64,000 nucleotides of DNA from Bacillota bacterium. GTDB lineage: Bacteria > Bacillota > Sulfobacillia > JACIYH01. A program made the position numbers and the translations under genes. Shown piece after piece: positions 25,580-34,253 of this stretch. Within the stretch, counting starts at the first letter, position 1, and each line of letters starts with the position of its first letter. The stretch is taken from the NCBI GenBank assembly GCA_030019365.1, contig JASEFA010000003.1:124001-188000 (forward strand). Reading direction: 5' to 3'. The notes beneath the pieces were generated by a model, which ran no database searches, was not told the DNA's origin, and saw only the letters and a program-made list of their open reading frames with translations.

Positions 25580-25635
25580 CCGGCGCGGCGGATCGGGGTG
25601 CGGGTACGGGCGTTCCGATGGGGAGAGACGGAGCG

Positions 25636-26868
25636 GTGATCGGAGTGATGTGGTTGCTGGTGAAGCGACGAATGGGATGGTCGAGATCGACCTTCGCCCG
25701 GCGGGCGCGGGGGTACATAGCGGGCTGCCTGGCGCTGTTGCTGCTGGGAAGCGTGTGGGCGGCCGGGTGGCCACCCCCTCGGGCGGCTGCCGCCAGCGAG
25801 GCAGAGCTGCAGAAGAAGGAAGCCGAACTGCAGCAGCGGCTGAAGGAGATCGAGCGGAAGATTGCCGAGTACGAGCGCCTGCTCACCCAGTCCCGGGGGC
25901 AGGAGAAGGCGGTGCGCAACGAGCTCCTGCGGCTCGAGCGGCAGCTCGACCAGACCCGCAAGGACCTGGCCTACCTGCAGAACCGGCTCAAGGTGACCGG
26001 CCAGCAACTCGACCAGACCCGGGCCGAGCTGGAACGGACCCAGAAGGAGCTGGAGTGGCGCACGGACTTGCTGGGACGGCGACTGCGGGCGCTCTATGAG
26101 TCGGGGCCCGTGAGTTACCTGGAGGTCCTGCTGGGCGCCACCAGCTTCTCCGATTTCCTCACGCGAGTACAGTTCCTGCAGTTGATCACGACCAGGGATG
26201 TGGAGGTCATGGTCAGCGTGCAGCAGCTCCGTGACCAGGTGGCGGCCAAGAAAGGACGCCTGGAGAACCTGCAGGCCCAGTTGCAGGACCTGCATGCCCG
26301 CACTCAGGAGAAGGAAGCCGCCGTGCGGGCCCAGAGCGCCAGCCGCCAGAAGCTGCTGGCGACCATCCAGAACCGGGCCGACGAGTACGAGCGCGCCCTG
26401 GACGAGCTGGAGGCCCTGTCTCGCCAGCTGGAAAAGGAGATCGCCGCCATCCAGGCCCAGTACGGGCTGGGCAAACGCGACCTGCACATGATCCGGCCCG
26501 TGGAGGGAAAGCTGACTTCCCGGTTCGGCAACCGGTTCCACCCGATCATCCGCAAGTGGAGGATGCACACCGGGATCGACATCGGGGCGCCCTCGGGACG
26601 CTCCATCGTGGCAGCGGAGTCGGGGCGGGTGATGACGGCGGGCTGGCTGGGGGGATATGGAAAGGCGGTGACCATCGACCACGGGGGCGGGATTTCCACC
26701 CTGTACGCCCACATGTCCGAGATCCTGGTTTCCCCGGGGCAGATGGTGAGCAAGGGGCAGGCGATCGGAAGGGTGGGGGACACGGGGCTGGCGACCGGAC
26801 CGCACCTGCATTTCGAGGTGCGCGTTTCCGGTAAGCCCGCCGACCCCCTGCGCTGGGTGCGTTACTAG
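25636..26868 (+). CDS. Coiled-coil M23 peptidase (EnvC/NlpD-like murein hydrolase or activator)
   Basis: About 410 residues: an N-terminal membrane helix or signal (GYIAGCLALLLLGSVWAAGW), a long coiled coil (residues about 55-295, EAELQKKEAELQQRLKEIE onward), and a C-terminal M23 (LytM) domain. Zinc ligands are complete: HTGIDIGAP (HxxxD) and GPHLHFEV (HxH), so it may be an active endopeptidase rather than an EnvC-like activator only. The order ftsE-ftsX-coiled-coil hydrolase matches the FtsEX-EnvC or FtsEX-PcsB/CwlO systems, so FtsEX probably gates it through the coiled coil. Start choice: GTG at 25636 follows GGGGAGAGACGGAG; ATG at 25618 or 25648 are alternatives. Confidence 0.88.
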   Translation: MIGVMWLLVKRRMGWSRSTFARRARGYIAGCLALLLLGSVWAAGWPPPRAAAASEAELQKKEAELQQRLKEIERKIAEYERLLTQSRGQEKAVRNELLRLERQLDQTRKDLAYLQNRLKVTGQQLDQTRAELERTQKELEWRTDLLGRRLRALYESGPVSYLEVLLGATSFSDFLTRVQFLQLITTRDVEVMVSVQQLRDQVAAKKGRLENLQAQLQDLHARTQEKEAAVRAQSASRQKLLATIQNRADEYERALDELEALSRQLEKEIAAIQAQYGLGKRDLHMIRPVEGKLTSRFGNRFHPIIRKWRMHTGIDIGAPSGRSIVAAESGRVMTAGWLGGYGKAVTIDHGGGISTLYAHMSEILVSPGQMVSKGQAIGRVGDTGLATGPHLHFEVRVSGKPADPLRWVRY

Positions 26869-26894
26869 CGATCGGTCGCGGGTCTTCTCGCGTG

Positions 26895-26923
26895 TTGAGC
26901 ACAGGTCGGTCATATGCTAAACT
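26895..26923 (+). promoter_or_regulatory. Promoter of the processing-protease gene
   Basis: TTGAGC at 26895-26900, 17 bases, TAAACT at 26918-26923, with TGC directly before the -10 (extended -10). Transcription would begin near 26930, leaving about 45 bases of leader. Confidence 0.6.
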
Positions 26924-26924
26924 A

Positions 26925-26953
26925 GGGCCGGGTGCTACCGGCCCCATCTTTTT
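26925..26953 (+). terminator. Terminator-like hairpin overlapping the next promoter
   Basis: Stem GGGCCGG at 26925-26931, six-base loop, CCGGCCC at 26938-26944, then CATCTTTTT. It would end transcripts of the ftsE-ftsX-M23 unit. It begins just after the -10 box of the ctpA promoter. Confidence 0.6.
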
Positions 26954-26975
26954 GTCCCCGCGAGGAGAGTGGCCC

Positions 26976-28232
26976 ATGGAACACAGGGCGACGGTATCGC
27001 GACAGAAAATCGTGGAAGGGTTGGCCCGGCGGCGGCGGCGGCAGACCCAGCGGGTGCTGCTGGGCGCCATCCTCCTGGTCATCCTCTCCAGCCTGGTCAC
27101 TTACGCCGTTTTCGGCTCCGGCACCCCCGGCCTGGCGTCCGGCGCCGATCCGCGCATAAGCAAGCTCTGGACCATTATCCGGCTCGTCCAGGAGCAGTAC
27201 GTCGACGGGCCCGTTGACGTCGACAAACTGGTTGAAGGTGCTTACGAGGGCATAGTGCGGGCCCTCGGGGATCCTCACTCCAACTACCTGACCAAAGAAG
27301 CTTACGATGAGTGGATGATCGATATCGGGGGGCGGTACGCCGGGGTGGGCATGACCATCATCGACCGCGATGGCGTGGTGGAGGTGGTGCGTCCCTTCCC
27401 GGGCACGCCTGCTCACAAGGCCGGGCTGCGGCCTGGTGATCGCATCATCAAGGTCGACGACCGCGATACCGCCGGTCTCACCGCCGATGACGTGGCCAAC
27501 CTGGTGCGCGGCCAACCCGGTACCCGCGTCAAGCTAACCGTCGAGAGAGACGCCGACGGTTCCGTGCAGGTGCTTGATTTCGATCTGGTGCGGGCCAGCA
27601 TCCAGGTCCCGGCGGTGGAAGCGGCGGGGGTCCTGCCGGGGGGCATCGGGTACATTCAACTGACCAGCTTCAACGAGAACGCCTACGATCAGACCCTTGC
27701 CGCCCTGGACTCGCTGCAGAAGCAGGGTATGCGCGCCCTCATCCTGGACCTGCGCCACAACGGCGGGGGAGCGCTCGACCAGGCGGTGAAGATCTCGGGC
27801 CTGCTGGTACCGCGCGGTGTGGTGGTCTCGGTGGTGGGACGGGACGGTCGTAAGGAAGAGTACCGTACTGAGGGGCCCGGCCTGGGGAAGCCCCTGGTGC
27901 TGCTGGTCGACGGTTATACGGCCAGTGCTTCCGAGATCGTGGCGGGTGCCGTGCGGGACTACGGCGTGGGCAAGCTGGTGGGCACCAAGACCTTCGGCAA
28001 GGGTTCGGTGCAGCACCTGTTCCCCCTGCCCGACGGATCCGGGGTGCGGGTGACGGTGGCCAAATACTACACGCCCGGCGGCACCTCCATCCACAAAGTA
28101 GGCTTCAAGCCCGATATCGAGGTGGCCCTCCCCCAGGGCGAAATGCCCCTGGCGCCGCTGGAGGGCAACAAGGTCGATGCCCAGGTGGCAAAGGCTCTGG
28201 AAGTGCTGAAGGGCCTCCTGGGAGAGCGGTGA
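26976..28232 (+). CDS. ctpA: C-terminal processing protease (S41)
   Basis: A 418-residue membrane-anchored serine protease with one N-terminal helix (VLLGAILLVILSSLVTYAVF), an S41 N-terminal region, a PDZ domain (about residues 105-190, GLRPGDRIIKVDDRD) and the S41 catalytic domain. The Ser-Lys dyad lies in DGYTASASEIVAGAVRDYG and GTKTFGKGSVQ. It degrades or processes secreted and cell-wall-associated proteins, and in Bacillus the relative CtpB cleaves signalling proteins in sporulation. The ATG at 26976 follows GAGGAGAG; an upstream in-frame start at 26892 would predate the promoter. The MinJ-like gene follows after four bases. Confidence 0.92.
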   Translation: MEHRATVSRQKIVEGLARRRRRQTQRVLLGAILLVILSSLVTYAVFGSGTPGLASGADPRISKLWTIIRLVQEQYVDGPVDVDKLVEGAYEGIVRALGDPHSNYLTKEAYDEWMIDIGGRYAGVGMTIIDRDGVVEVVRPFPGTPAHKAGLRPGDRIIKVDDRDTAGLTADDVANLVRGQPGTRVKLTVERDADGSVQVLDFDLVRASIQVPAVEAAGVLPGGIGYIQLTSFNENAYDQTLAALDSLQKQGMRALILDLRHNGGGALDQAVKISGLLVPRGVVVSVVGRDGRKEEYRTEGPGLGKPLVLLVDGYTASASEIVAGAVRDYGVGKLVGTKTFGKGSVQHLFPLPDGSGVRVTVAKYYTPGGTSIHKVGFKPDIEVALPQGEMPLAPLEGNKVDAQVAKALEVLKGLLGER

Positions 28233-28236
28233 GGCG

Positions 28237-29499
28237 ATGCAACCATTTGTGGACCTGGGGCTGGCCATCCTGCGGGCCCTGCCCTCTGCTCTGCTGGACC
28301 CCACGTACGCCATAGCTTTCTGGCTGGTGGTGCTGCTCGTGTTCTTCCAGTACCGGCGGGTGGCAGGGATGGAGGAGCGCCTGTACGGCTTTGTCAAGAA
28401 CCAGCCCGGCCACCAGACTATCCTGGCGGCCGCCCAGGGACTGGTGGGCGGGCTCATCGGAAGCTTCATCCTGGTATTCGTGGGGGTGTCGCTTTCGGGG
28501 GCCGGCGTGCAGTACCTGCTGCCGGTGGCCCTGCTGCTTTACCTGGTCAGCCCCCGCCTTATGTGCTTCTCGTACGCGGGCGGGATAATCTCCGTGCTGT
28601 ACCTCTTGTTTGGTGTCCCGCGCGTGAGTGTGGGGGGCATCATGGCCCTGGTGGCCATTCTTCACCTCACCGAAAGCCTTCTTATCAGGCTGAGCGGGTA
28701 CACCTGTGCCACCCCGGTGACGATCCGGAACGAGCGCCGGGAACTGGTGGGGGCGTTCACCCTGCAGAAGTTCTGGCCCGTTCCCATCGTGGTTCTGGTG
28801 CTGCTGGCGATGCCCGACCCCTCCCAGCTGGGAGGACTGATACAGATGCCCGACTGGTGGCCGCTTCTGCGCGCCGACCGGTTGGTGAACCCGGAGACGG
28901 CCGTGTACGCCCTGCTCCCGGTAATGGCGGCGGTGGGGTATGCCGAGGTGGCCATCACGGACGCGCCCCGGCAGGTGAGCCGGCGCACGGCGGTGCGCCT
29001 GGCGGGGTACAGCCTGGCCCTGCTGGTGCTGGCGGTGGCGGCCTCCCGTGCCCCCTGGATGGAGTGGCCCGCTGCCCTCTTCGGTCCCCTCGGCCACGAG
29101 GCAGTGGTGCGCAGGTCTCTGCGCAGGGAGATGGCGGGGGAACCGTGGTTGCGGCCCTCGGGGACGGGGGTGCGTATCCTCGACGTGATGCCGGGGTCGC
29201 CGGCAGCCCACATGGGAGTGGGACCGGGGGACACCCTGGTGGCCATCAACGGGGAGCCGGTGCATGCGGCTCATCACGTCGAGGAGATCCTGGGGCAACC
29301 TTACCTGTGGCTGGAGCTGACGGTGAGGCGGCCGGACGGCCGGCTGGAACGCCTGGTGTGGCGGAAGCAGGTGCAGCGCCTGGGCATCATCCCCCTGCCG
29401 GGCCCCGGTGAAGCGGGCGAGCCCCAGGTGCGACCCATCCGCTCGCCCCTGGTGGCCTGGCTGGAGGCATGGTGGCGCCGCCGCCACAGCCCGCGCTGA
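28237..29499 (+). CDS. Polytopic PDZ membrane protein, MinJ-like
   Basis: This 420-residue protein has about eight membrane helices over the first 300 residues and a C-terminal PDZ domain (about 310-385, with [23 protein letters not shown] and [15 protein letters not shown]). In Bacillus subtilis a similar membrane-PDZ protein, MinJ, links DivIVA to MinCD at poles and septa, and its gene also lies next to a C-terminal protease and uvrBA. Function as MinJ is inferred from architecture and synteny. It ends with a basic tail and its 3' end overlaps an upstream extension of the uvrB frame. Confidence 0.75.
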   Translation: MQPFVDLGLAILRALPSALLDPTYAIAFWLVVLLVFFQYRRVAGMEERLYGFVKNQPGHQTILAAAQGLVGGLIGSFILVFVGVSLSGAGVQYLLPVALLLYLVSPRLMCFSYAGGIISVLYLLFGVPRVSVGGIMALVAILHLTESLLIRLSGYTCATPVTIRNERRELVGAFTLQKFWPVPIVVLVLLAMPDPSQLGGLIQMPDWWPLLRADRLVNPETAVYALLPVMAAVGYAEVAITDAPRQVSRRTAVRLAGYSLALLVLAVAASRAPWMEWPAALFGPLGHEAVVRRSLRREMAGEPWLRPSGTGVRILDVMPGSPAAHMGVGPGDTLVAINGEPVHAAHHVEEILGQPYLWLELTVRRPDGRLERLVWRKQVQRLGIIPLPGPGEAGEPQVRPIRSPLVAWLEAWWRRRHSPR

Positions 29500-29537
29500 C
29501 CGCGCCGGTTACAGGGGGCGCGCAAAGGGGGATGGGC

Positions 29538-31637
29538 GTGGGGTTCCGTCTGGTGTCGGATTTCAGGCCGCGGGGCGACCAGCCGGAGGCGATCGAGCGG
29601 CTGGTGGATGCTCTGCACCGGGGGTGCCGTCACCAGACCCTGCTGGGGATCACCGGCAGCGGCAAGACCTACGTCGCTTCCCAGGTGATCGCCCGGGTGC
29701 AGCGTCCCACCCTGGTGATCTCCCACAACAAGATCCTGGCCGCCCAGCTGTGCTCCGAGTTCAAACAGTTCTTCCCGGAAAACGCCGTCGAGTACTTCGT
29801 CAGCTACTACGACTACTATCAGCCCGAGGCGTACATCCCCCAGAGCGACACCTACATCGAGAAGGACACCCTCATCAACGACGAGATCGACAAGCTCCGC
29901 CACGCCGCCACCACCGCCCTGTTCGAGCGGCGGGACGTGATCGTGGTGGCGTCGGTGTCTTGCATCTACGGTTTGGGCGACCCCTCCGACTACCGCGACC
30001 TCTGCCTTTCCCTGCGGGTGGGGCAGCGGCGGAGCCGCGACGAGATCCTGCGCAAGCTGGTGGACATCCAGTACGACCGCAACGACATCAACTTCGTGCG
30101 GGGCAAGTTCCGGGTGCGGGGGGACGTGGTGGAGGTGTTCCCCGCTTCGTACACGGAGCGGGCCGTGCGCATCGAGCTCTTCGGGGACGAGATCGAGCGC
30201 ATCACCGAGGTGGACGTGCTCACCGGTGAGGTACTGGGCGAGCGCTATCACGTGGCCATCTTCCCCGCCAGCCACTACGTAACCACCGACGAAAAGATGG
30301 AGCGGGCCATCGCCTCCATCGAGGCCGAGCTGGCCGGGCGCCTGGAGTACTTCCGGTCACGCGGCAAGCTCCTGGAGGCCCAGCGGCTGGAGCAGCGCAC
30401 CCGCTACGACCTGGAGATGCTGCGGGAGGTGGGGTACTGTCCCGGCATCGAGAACTACTCGCGCCACCTCACGGGCCGCAAGCCGGGCGAGCCCCCCTAC
30501 ACCCTGCTGGACTTCTTCCCCGAGGACTACCTCCTCATCATCGACGAATCCCACGTCACCGTACCGCAAGTGCGGGCCATGTACCACGGCGACCGCACCC
30601 GCAAGGACTCCCTGGTGGAGTACGGCTTCCGCCTACCATCAGCCTATGACAACCGCCCCCTCACCTTCGACGAATTCGAGAAGCGGGTGGGCCAGGTCAT
30701 TTACATGTCCGCCACCCCCGGGCCCTACGAGCTGGAGAAGTCGGACCAGGTGGTGGAGCTGGTGGTGCGTCCCACCGGGCTGGTGGACCCGGAGGTGGAG
30801 GTGCGCCCCGTCCGGGGCCAGGTAGACGACCTGCTCGCGGAAATCCGCAAGCGCGCGACGAAAGACCAGCGGGTGCTGGTGACCACCCTCACCAAGCGCA
30901 TGGCCGAGGACCTCTCCGACTACCTGCGGGAGATGGGGGTGCGGGTGCGGTACATGCACTCCGAGGTGGACACCCTGGAGCGCATGGAGATCGTCCGCGA
31001 CCTGCGGCTGGGCGCCTTCGACGTGCTGGTGGGCATCAACCTCCTGCGGGAGGGGCTCGACCTGCCCGAGGTCTCCCTGGTGGCCATCCTGGACGCCGAC
31101 CAGGAGGGGTTCCTGCGCTCCGATACGTCCCTCATCCAGACCATCGGGCGGGCGGCCCGCAATGCCGAAGGCCGGGTGCTCATGTACGCCGACACGGTCA
31201 CCGACTCCATGCGCCGGGCCATCGAGGAGACGGAGCGGCGCCGGCGCAAGCAGATGGAGTACAACCGGCGGCACGGCATCACCCCGCAGACGGTGAAGAA
31301 GGCCGTGCGCCAGGTCATCGAGGCCACCCGGGTGGCCCAGAAGGGTCCCGAATACCTGGCGGACAAAGACCTGCGCGAAGTCGCCCCCCGCGACATCCCC
31401 GCCCTGGTGGAGCGCCTCCAGAAGGAAATGAAGGAGGCCGCCCGCAAGCTGGAGTTCGAGCACGCCGCCACCCTGCGCGACATGATCTTCGAACTCGAGC
31501 AGCGTGCTTCGTCAGGTGCCTTGTTCTTGCGCACCGCTCCCCAGGCTGGTGGTCGCTCTACCCGTGCTGGCCACGCGCAGCGTAACCCTGGCGGACGTGC
31601 GCGGGGCAACCGTTCGGGGGGCCGGCCGAACAGGTGA
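29538..31637 (+). CDS. uvrB: UvrABC excinuclease subunit B
   Basis: UvrB verifies DNA damage and nucleates the incision complex. The 699-residue protein has Walker A ([12 protein letters not shown]), the beta-hairpin region ([19 protein letters not shown]), DESH ([13 protein letters not shown]), helicase motifs ([16 protein letters not shown]) and a C-terminal UVR motif ([20 protein letters not shown]). About 45 residues of Gly/Arg-rich tail follow. The GTG at 29538 is preferred because AAAGGGGG lies six bases before it, whereas the ATG at 29532 touches that sequence. uvrA is separated from it by a block of minus-strand genes. Confidence 0.95.
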   Translation: MGFRLVSDFRPRGDQPEAIERLVDALHRGCRHQTLLGITGSGKTYVASQVIARVQRPTLVISHNKILAAQLCSEFKQFFPENAVEYFVSYYDYYQPEAYIPQSDTYIEKDTLINDEIDKLRHAATTALFERRDVIVVASVSCIYGLGDPSDYRDLCLSLRVGQRRSRDEILRKLVDIQYDRNDINFVRGKFRVRGDVVEVFPASYTERAVRIELFGDEIERITEVDVLTGEVLGERYHVAIFPASHYVTTDEKMERAIASIEAELAGRLEYFRSRGKLLEAQRLEQRTRYDLEMLREVGYCPGIENYSRHLTGRKPGEPPYTLLDFFPEDYLLIIDESHVTVPQVRAMYHGDRTRKDSLVEYGFRLPSAYDNRPLTFDEFEKRVGQVIYMSATPGPYELEKSDQVVELVVRPTGLVDPEVEVRPVRGQVDDLLAEIRKRATKDQRVLVTTLTKRMAEDLSDYLREMGVRVRYMHSEVDTLERMEIVRDLRLGAFDVLVGINLLREGLDLPEVSLVAILDADQEGFLRSDTSLIQTIGRAARNAEGRVLMYADTVTDSMRRAIEETERRRRKQMEYNRRHGITPQTVKKAVRQVIEATRVAQKGPEYLADKDLREVAPRDIPALVERLQKEMKEAARKLEFEHAATLRDMIFELEQRASSGALFLRTAPQAGGRSTRAGHAQRNPGGRARGNRSGGRPNR

Positions 31638-31702
31638 GGCCAACGGCAGCGTGTACGGGGGCGGGGTTACGTTGCCAGGAGTTGTTCGCACAGCCCCCTC
31701 GA

Positions 31703-32056
31703 TCAGATGAGTAACATCCTCATGGGCTGCAAAGTCCGGCTGAAGGGGTTGAACACGAGGCCCAGGATCTCAAGGGTAACCACGCCCAAGAGGGCTTCGT
31801 CGTCCTTCTCTCCAAGAATAACCGGAGTGTGGCCTTCTCCCTGTTGGAGTGAGATGTGGCACTCGGACACGTACCTCTCCACACTGCTGCCATCGGCAAG
31901 AGTAAAGGTCATCTTGCGCTTGGGTCCGAGCTCGATGGACTGCCACACGGAGAGCGGCACCAGAGAGTACGTTGCCCCGCTGTCGACCAGGAATCTGACT
32001 TTCTCCTGCTTCCCTGTTGGACCCGTGACAATACCTTCCACGTACGTGATCCCCAT
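31703..32056 (-). CDS. Retropepsin-like (clan AA) aspartic protease family protein
   Basis: The 117-residue protein has the active-site motif FLVDSGATYSLVP and the second conserved block GVVTLEILGLVFNP, as in small single-domain aspartyl proteases of bacteria and archaea that dimerise to form the active site. Substrate unknown. The start at 32056 follows GGAGGTGAG; a longer in-frame extension upstream is not supported. It ends 65 bases from the uvrB stop on the opposite strand and lies 190 bases after the ABC permease dppC on the same strand, so the two may be separately transcribed. Its sequence is less GC-rich than its neighbours, which hints at acquisition. Confidence 0.75.
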   Translation of the reverse strand: MGITYVEGIVTGPTGKQEKVRFLVDSGATYSLVPLSVWQSIELGPKRKMTFTLADGSSVERYVSECHISLQQGEGHTPVILGEKDDEALLGVVTLEILGLVFNPFSRTLQPMRMLLI

Positions 32057-32248
32057 GAACTCACCTCCGATCAGGCGGTCCCGTGGCAGAGTTCTTCCCG
32101 GGTAGTTTCCGGACCGGGTTGGCCTCAACAAGATGTTGCGATCGCTCGATGCGCCGCAACCGTGATGGGTCTTGTGGTATCCCATATATTGTACCATGTT
32201 CCGCCCGGCGTTGTTTGCCGCGGGGGACGTACGCGGGCGGCAGAAAAA

Positions 32249-33226
32249 TCAGGTGCGGAGACGGGGGTCGAGGGCGTCGCGCAGGCCGTCACCGAACAGG
32301 TTGAAGCCGAGCACCACCACCATGATGGCCAGGCCGGGATAGGTGCACACATGGGGGTGGGTGGTCAGGAAGCGACGGCCGTCGGCCAGCATGAGACCCC
32401 ATTCCGGCTGGGGACGCTGGGCCCCCAATCCGAGGAATCCCAGCGCCGCCGCCTCCAGGATGGCGCTGCCCACGCCCAGGGTGGCCTGCACGATGAGGGG
32501 GGCCAGGGTGTTGGGGAGCACGTGGCGGGCCAGCACGCGTGGCTCCCGATTGCCCACCGCGCGAGCCGCCTGTACGTACTCTGTTTCCTTGATGGCCAGG
32601 ATGGAGCCCCGCACCAGGCGTGCATAGGTGGGAACGCCGACGATGCCTACGGCGATCATGCAGTTGACCAGGCCGGGTCCCATCATGGCCATGATGGCGA
32701 TGGCGAGCAGGATACTGGGGAAGGCCAGCATGACGTCCATGATGCGCATGATGATGGAGTCGGCCCGGCCCCCGTAGAACCCGGCGACGGAGCCCAGCAC
32801 CATTCCGATGCCCAGGCCGATGCCCACGGCTATCACGCCCACCTGCAGGGTGATGCGCGTGCCGTAGATGATGCGGCTCAGGATGTCGCGACCCAGGTCG
32901 TCGGTCCCCAGCAGATGGCGGGAGCTGGGTCCCTGGAGCTGTTCGGGCATGTTCCCCGCCGTGGGAGAGTAAGGTGCCAGCCAGGGTGCGAATATGGCGG
33001 TGACGATAAGCAGGATGGCGATCCCCAGGCCGGCCATGGCGGCGCGGTTCCGGCGCAGTCTCCTCCACACGTCCGAACCGCGCTTTACCCTCCCCGGCGG
33101 CAGGCCGTCTCCCGCGTGGGCGGCGGTGCTGCCGGAAGGCAGGCCTGCTCCCGCATGGGCGGGGGTGCTGCCGGAGGGCAGGCCGGCGCCGCTATTGATA
33201 CCGGATGCGGGGGTCGAGGAAGACAT
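32249..33226 (-). CDS. dppC: Peptide/nickel ABC transporter permease, DppC type
   Basis: A 325-residue membrane permease. The conserved core starts RRNRAAMAGLGIAILLIVTA and includes HLLGTDDLGRDILSRIIYGTR (N-terminal OppC region), the EAA loop YVQAARAVGNREPRVLARHVLPN and several membrane helices. The first 48 residues carry repeats of AGLPSGSTPAHAG encoded by 39-bp tandem repeats, absent from usual DppC. It starts 35 bases inside the end of dppB, so the pair is translationally coupled. It imports peptides or related solutes together with DppB and the binding lipoprotein, but no ATPase genes are nearby. Confidence 0.92.
   Translation of the reverse strand: MSSSTPASGINSGAGLPSGSTPAHAGAGLPSGSTAAHAGDGLPPGRVKRGSDVWRRLRRNRAAMAGLGIAILLIVTAIFAPWLAPYSPTAGNMPEQLQGPSSRHLLGTDDLGRDILSRIIYGTRITLQVGVIAVGIGLGIGMVLGSVAGFYGGRADSIIMRIMDVMLAFPSILLAIAIMAMMGPGLVNCMIAVGIVGVPTYARLVRGSILAIKETEYVQAARAVGNREPRVLARHVLPNTLAPLIVQATLGVGSAILEAAALGFLGLGAQRPQPEWGLMLADGRRFLTTHPHVCTYPGLAIMVVVLGFNLFGDGLRDALDPRLRT
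33099..33190 (-). repeat. 39-bp tandem repeats in dppC
   Basis: On the plus strand, units beginning GGCAGGCC start at 33099, 33138 and 33177 (the last is partial). They encode 13-residue repeats of the type AGLPSGSTPAHAG at the cytoplasmic N-terminus of the permease. Confidence 0.85.
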
Positions 33227-34196
33227 AGATCACATCCACCAGCAGATTCACCAGCACGAAGCCGGCAGCGATGAGCAGGACCACCCCCTGCACCTGGGGA
33301 TAGTCGCGGGCGTAGATGGCGTCCACGGCGAACTTGCCCAGGCCGGGCCACGAAAAGATGGTTTCCGTCAGTACCGCGCCGCCCAGGAGCCGGCCCACGG
33401 TGAGACCCACCACGGTCACCACGGGGATGAGGGCGTTCTTGAGGGCGTGCTTGTAGATGACCACGCGCTCCGCCAGGCCCTTGGACCGGGCGGTGCGGAT
33501 GTAATCCTGCCTGATTACCTCCAGCATGCTGGAACGGGTCATGCGGGCGATGATGGCCATCTGGATGGCCCCCAGGGCCACGCTGGGGAGCACCAGGTGC
33601 CGGAGGGCATCCCAGAAGGCGGCCGCGTTGCCGGTGAGAAGGGCGTCCACAAGGTGCAGTCCGGTGATGCGGGCGAGGTGGACCTCCACGGACAGGCGTG
33701 CCGAGATGGGCAGCCAGGTTAGAGCCACCCCGAAGAGGAAGATGAGCATGAGCCCCAGCCAGAACACGGGCATGGATACCCCGGCTACCGCCACCACCAT
33801 GCTGAGGTTGTCCCATACCGAATACTGGCGTACGGCGGCGATTACACCGAACAGCACCCCCGTTGCCACGGCCAGGAACAGGGCGCACATGGTGAGCTCC
33901 AGGGTGGCGGGGAAGCGCACCGCTATCTCCCGCGTGACCATCTCCTGGGTGCGGATGGACCGTCCCAGGTCGCCCTGGAGCGCGCGTAGCAGGAAGCGAC
34001 CGTACTGCACGTGCAGGGGGTCGTAGAGCCCGAGGGCCCGGCGCAGTTCCTCCGCCCGTTCGGGAGAAGCCTTTTCCCCCAGCATGACCAGCACGGGGTC
34101 ACCCGGGATGAGGTGCATGATGAGGAAGACTATGATGGATATCCCCAGCAAAACGGGGAGTATGGCGACCAGGCGGCGTGCGATGTAACTCGTCAT
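33192..34196 (-). CDS. dppB: Peptide/nickel ABC transporter permease, DppB type
   Basis: This 334-residue permease has the usual N-terminus MTSYIARRLVAILPVLLGISI, LIPGDPVLVMLGEKASPE, several membrane helices and the EAA loop (DYIRTARSKGLAERVVIYKHALKNALIPV). It forms the translocation pore with DppC. It lies 57 bases downstream of the binding lipoprotein gene. The importer's substrate is unclear; binding proteins of this family carry di- and oligopeptides, nickel chelates or sugars. Confidence 0.94.
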   Translation of the reverse strand: MTSYIARRLVAILPVLLGISIIVFLIMHLIPGDPVLVMLGEKASPERAEELRRALGLYDPLHVQYGRFLLRALQGDLGRSIRTQEMVTREIAVRFPATLELTMCALFLAVATGVLFGVIAAVRQYSVWDNLSMVVAVAGVSMPVFWLGLMLIFLFGVALTWLPISARLSVEVHLARITGLHLVDALLTGNAAAFWDALRHLVLPSVALGAIQMAIIARMTRSSMLEVIRQDYIRTARSKGLAERVVIYKHALKNALIPVVTVVGLTVGRLLGGAVLTETIFSWPGLGKFAVDAIYARDYPQVQGVVLLIAAGFVLVNLLVDVIYVFLDPRIRYQ

Positions 34197-34253
34197 TTCC
34201 AGCCCCGTGGTTTGGGAGGGGGCCGGACCTCCCCGGCCCGGCCCCCCGTCCCC

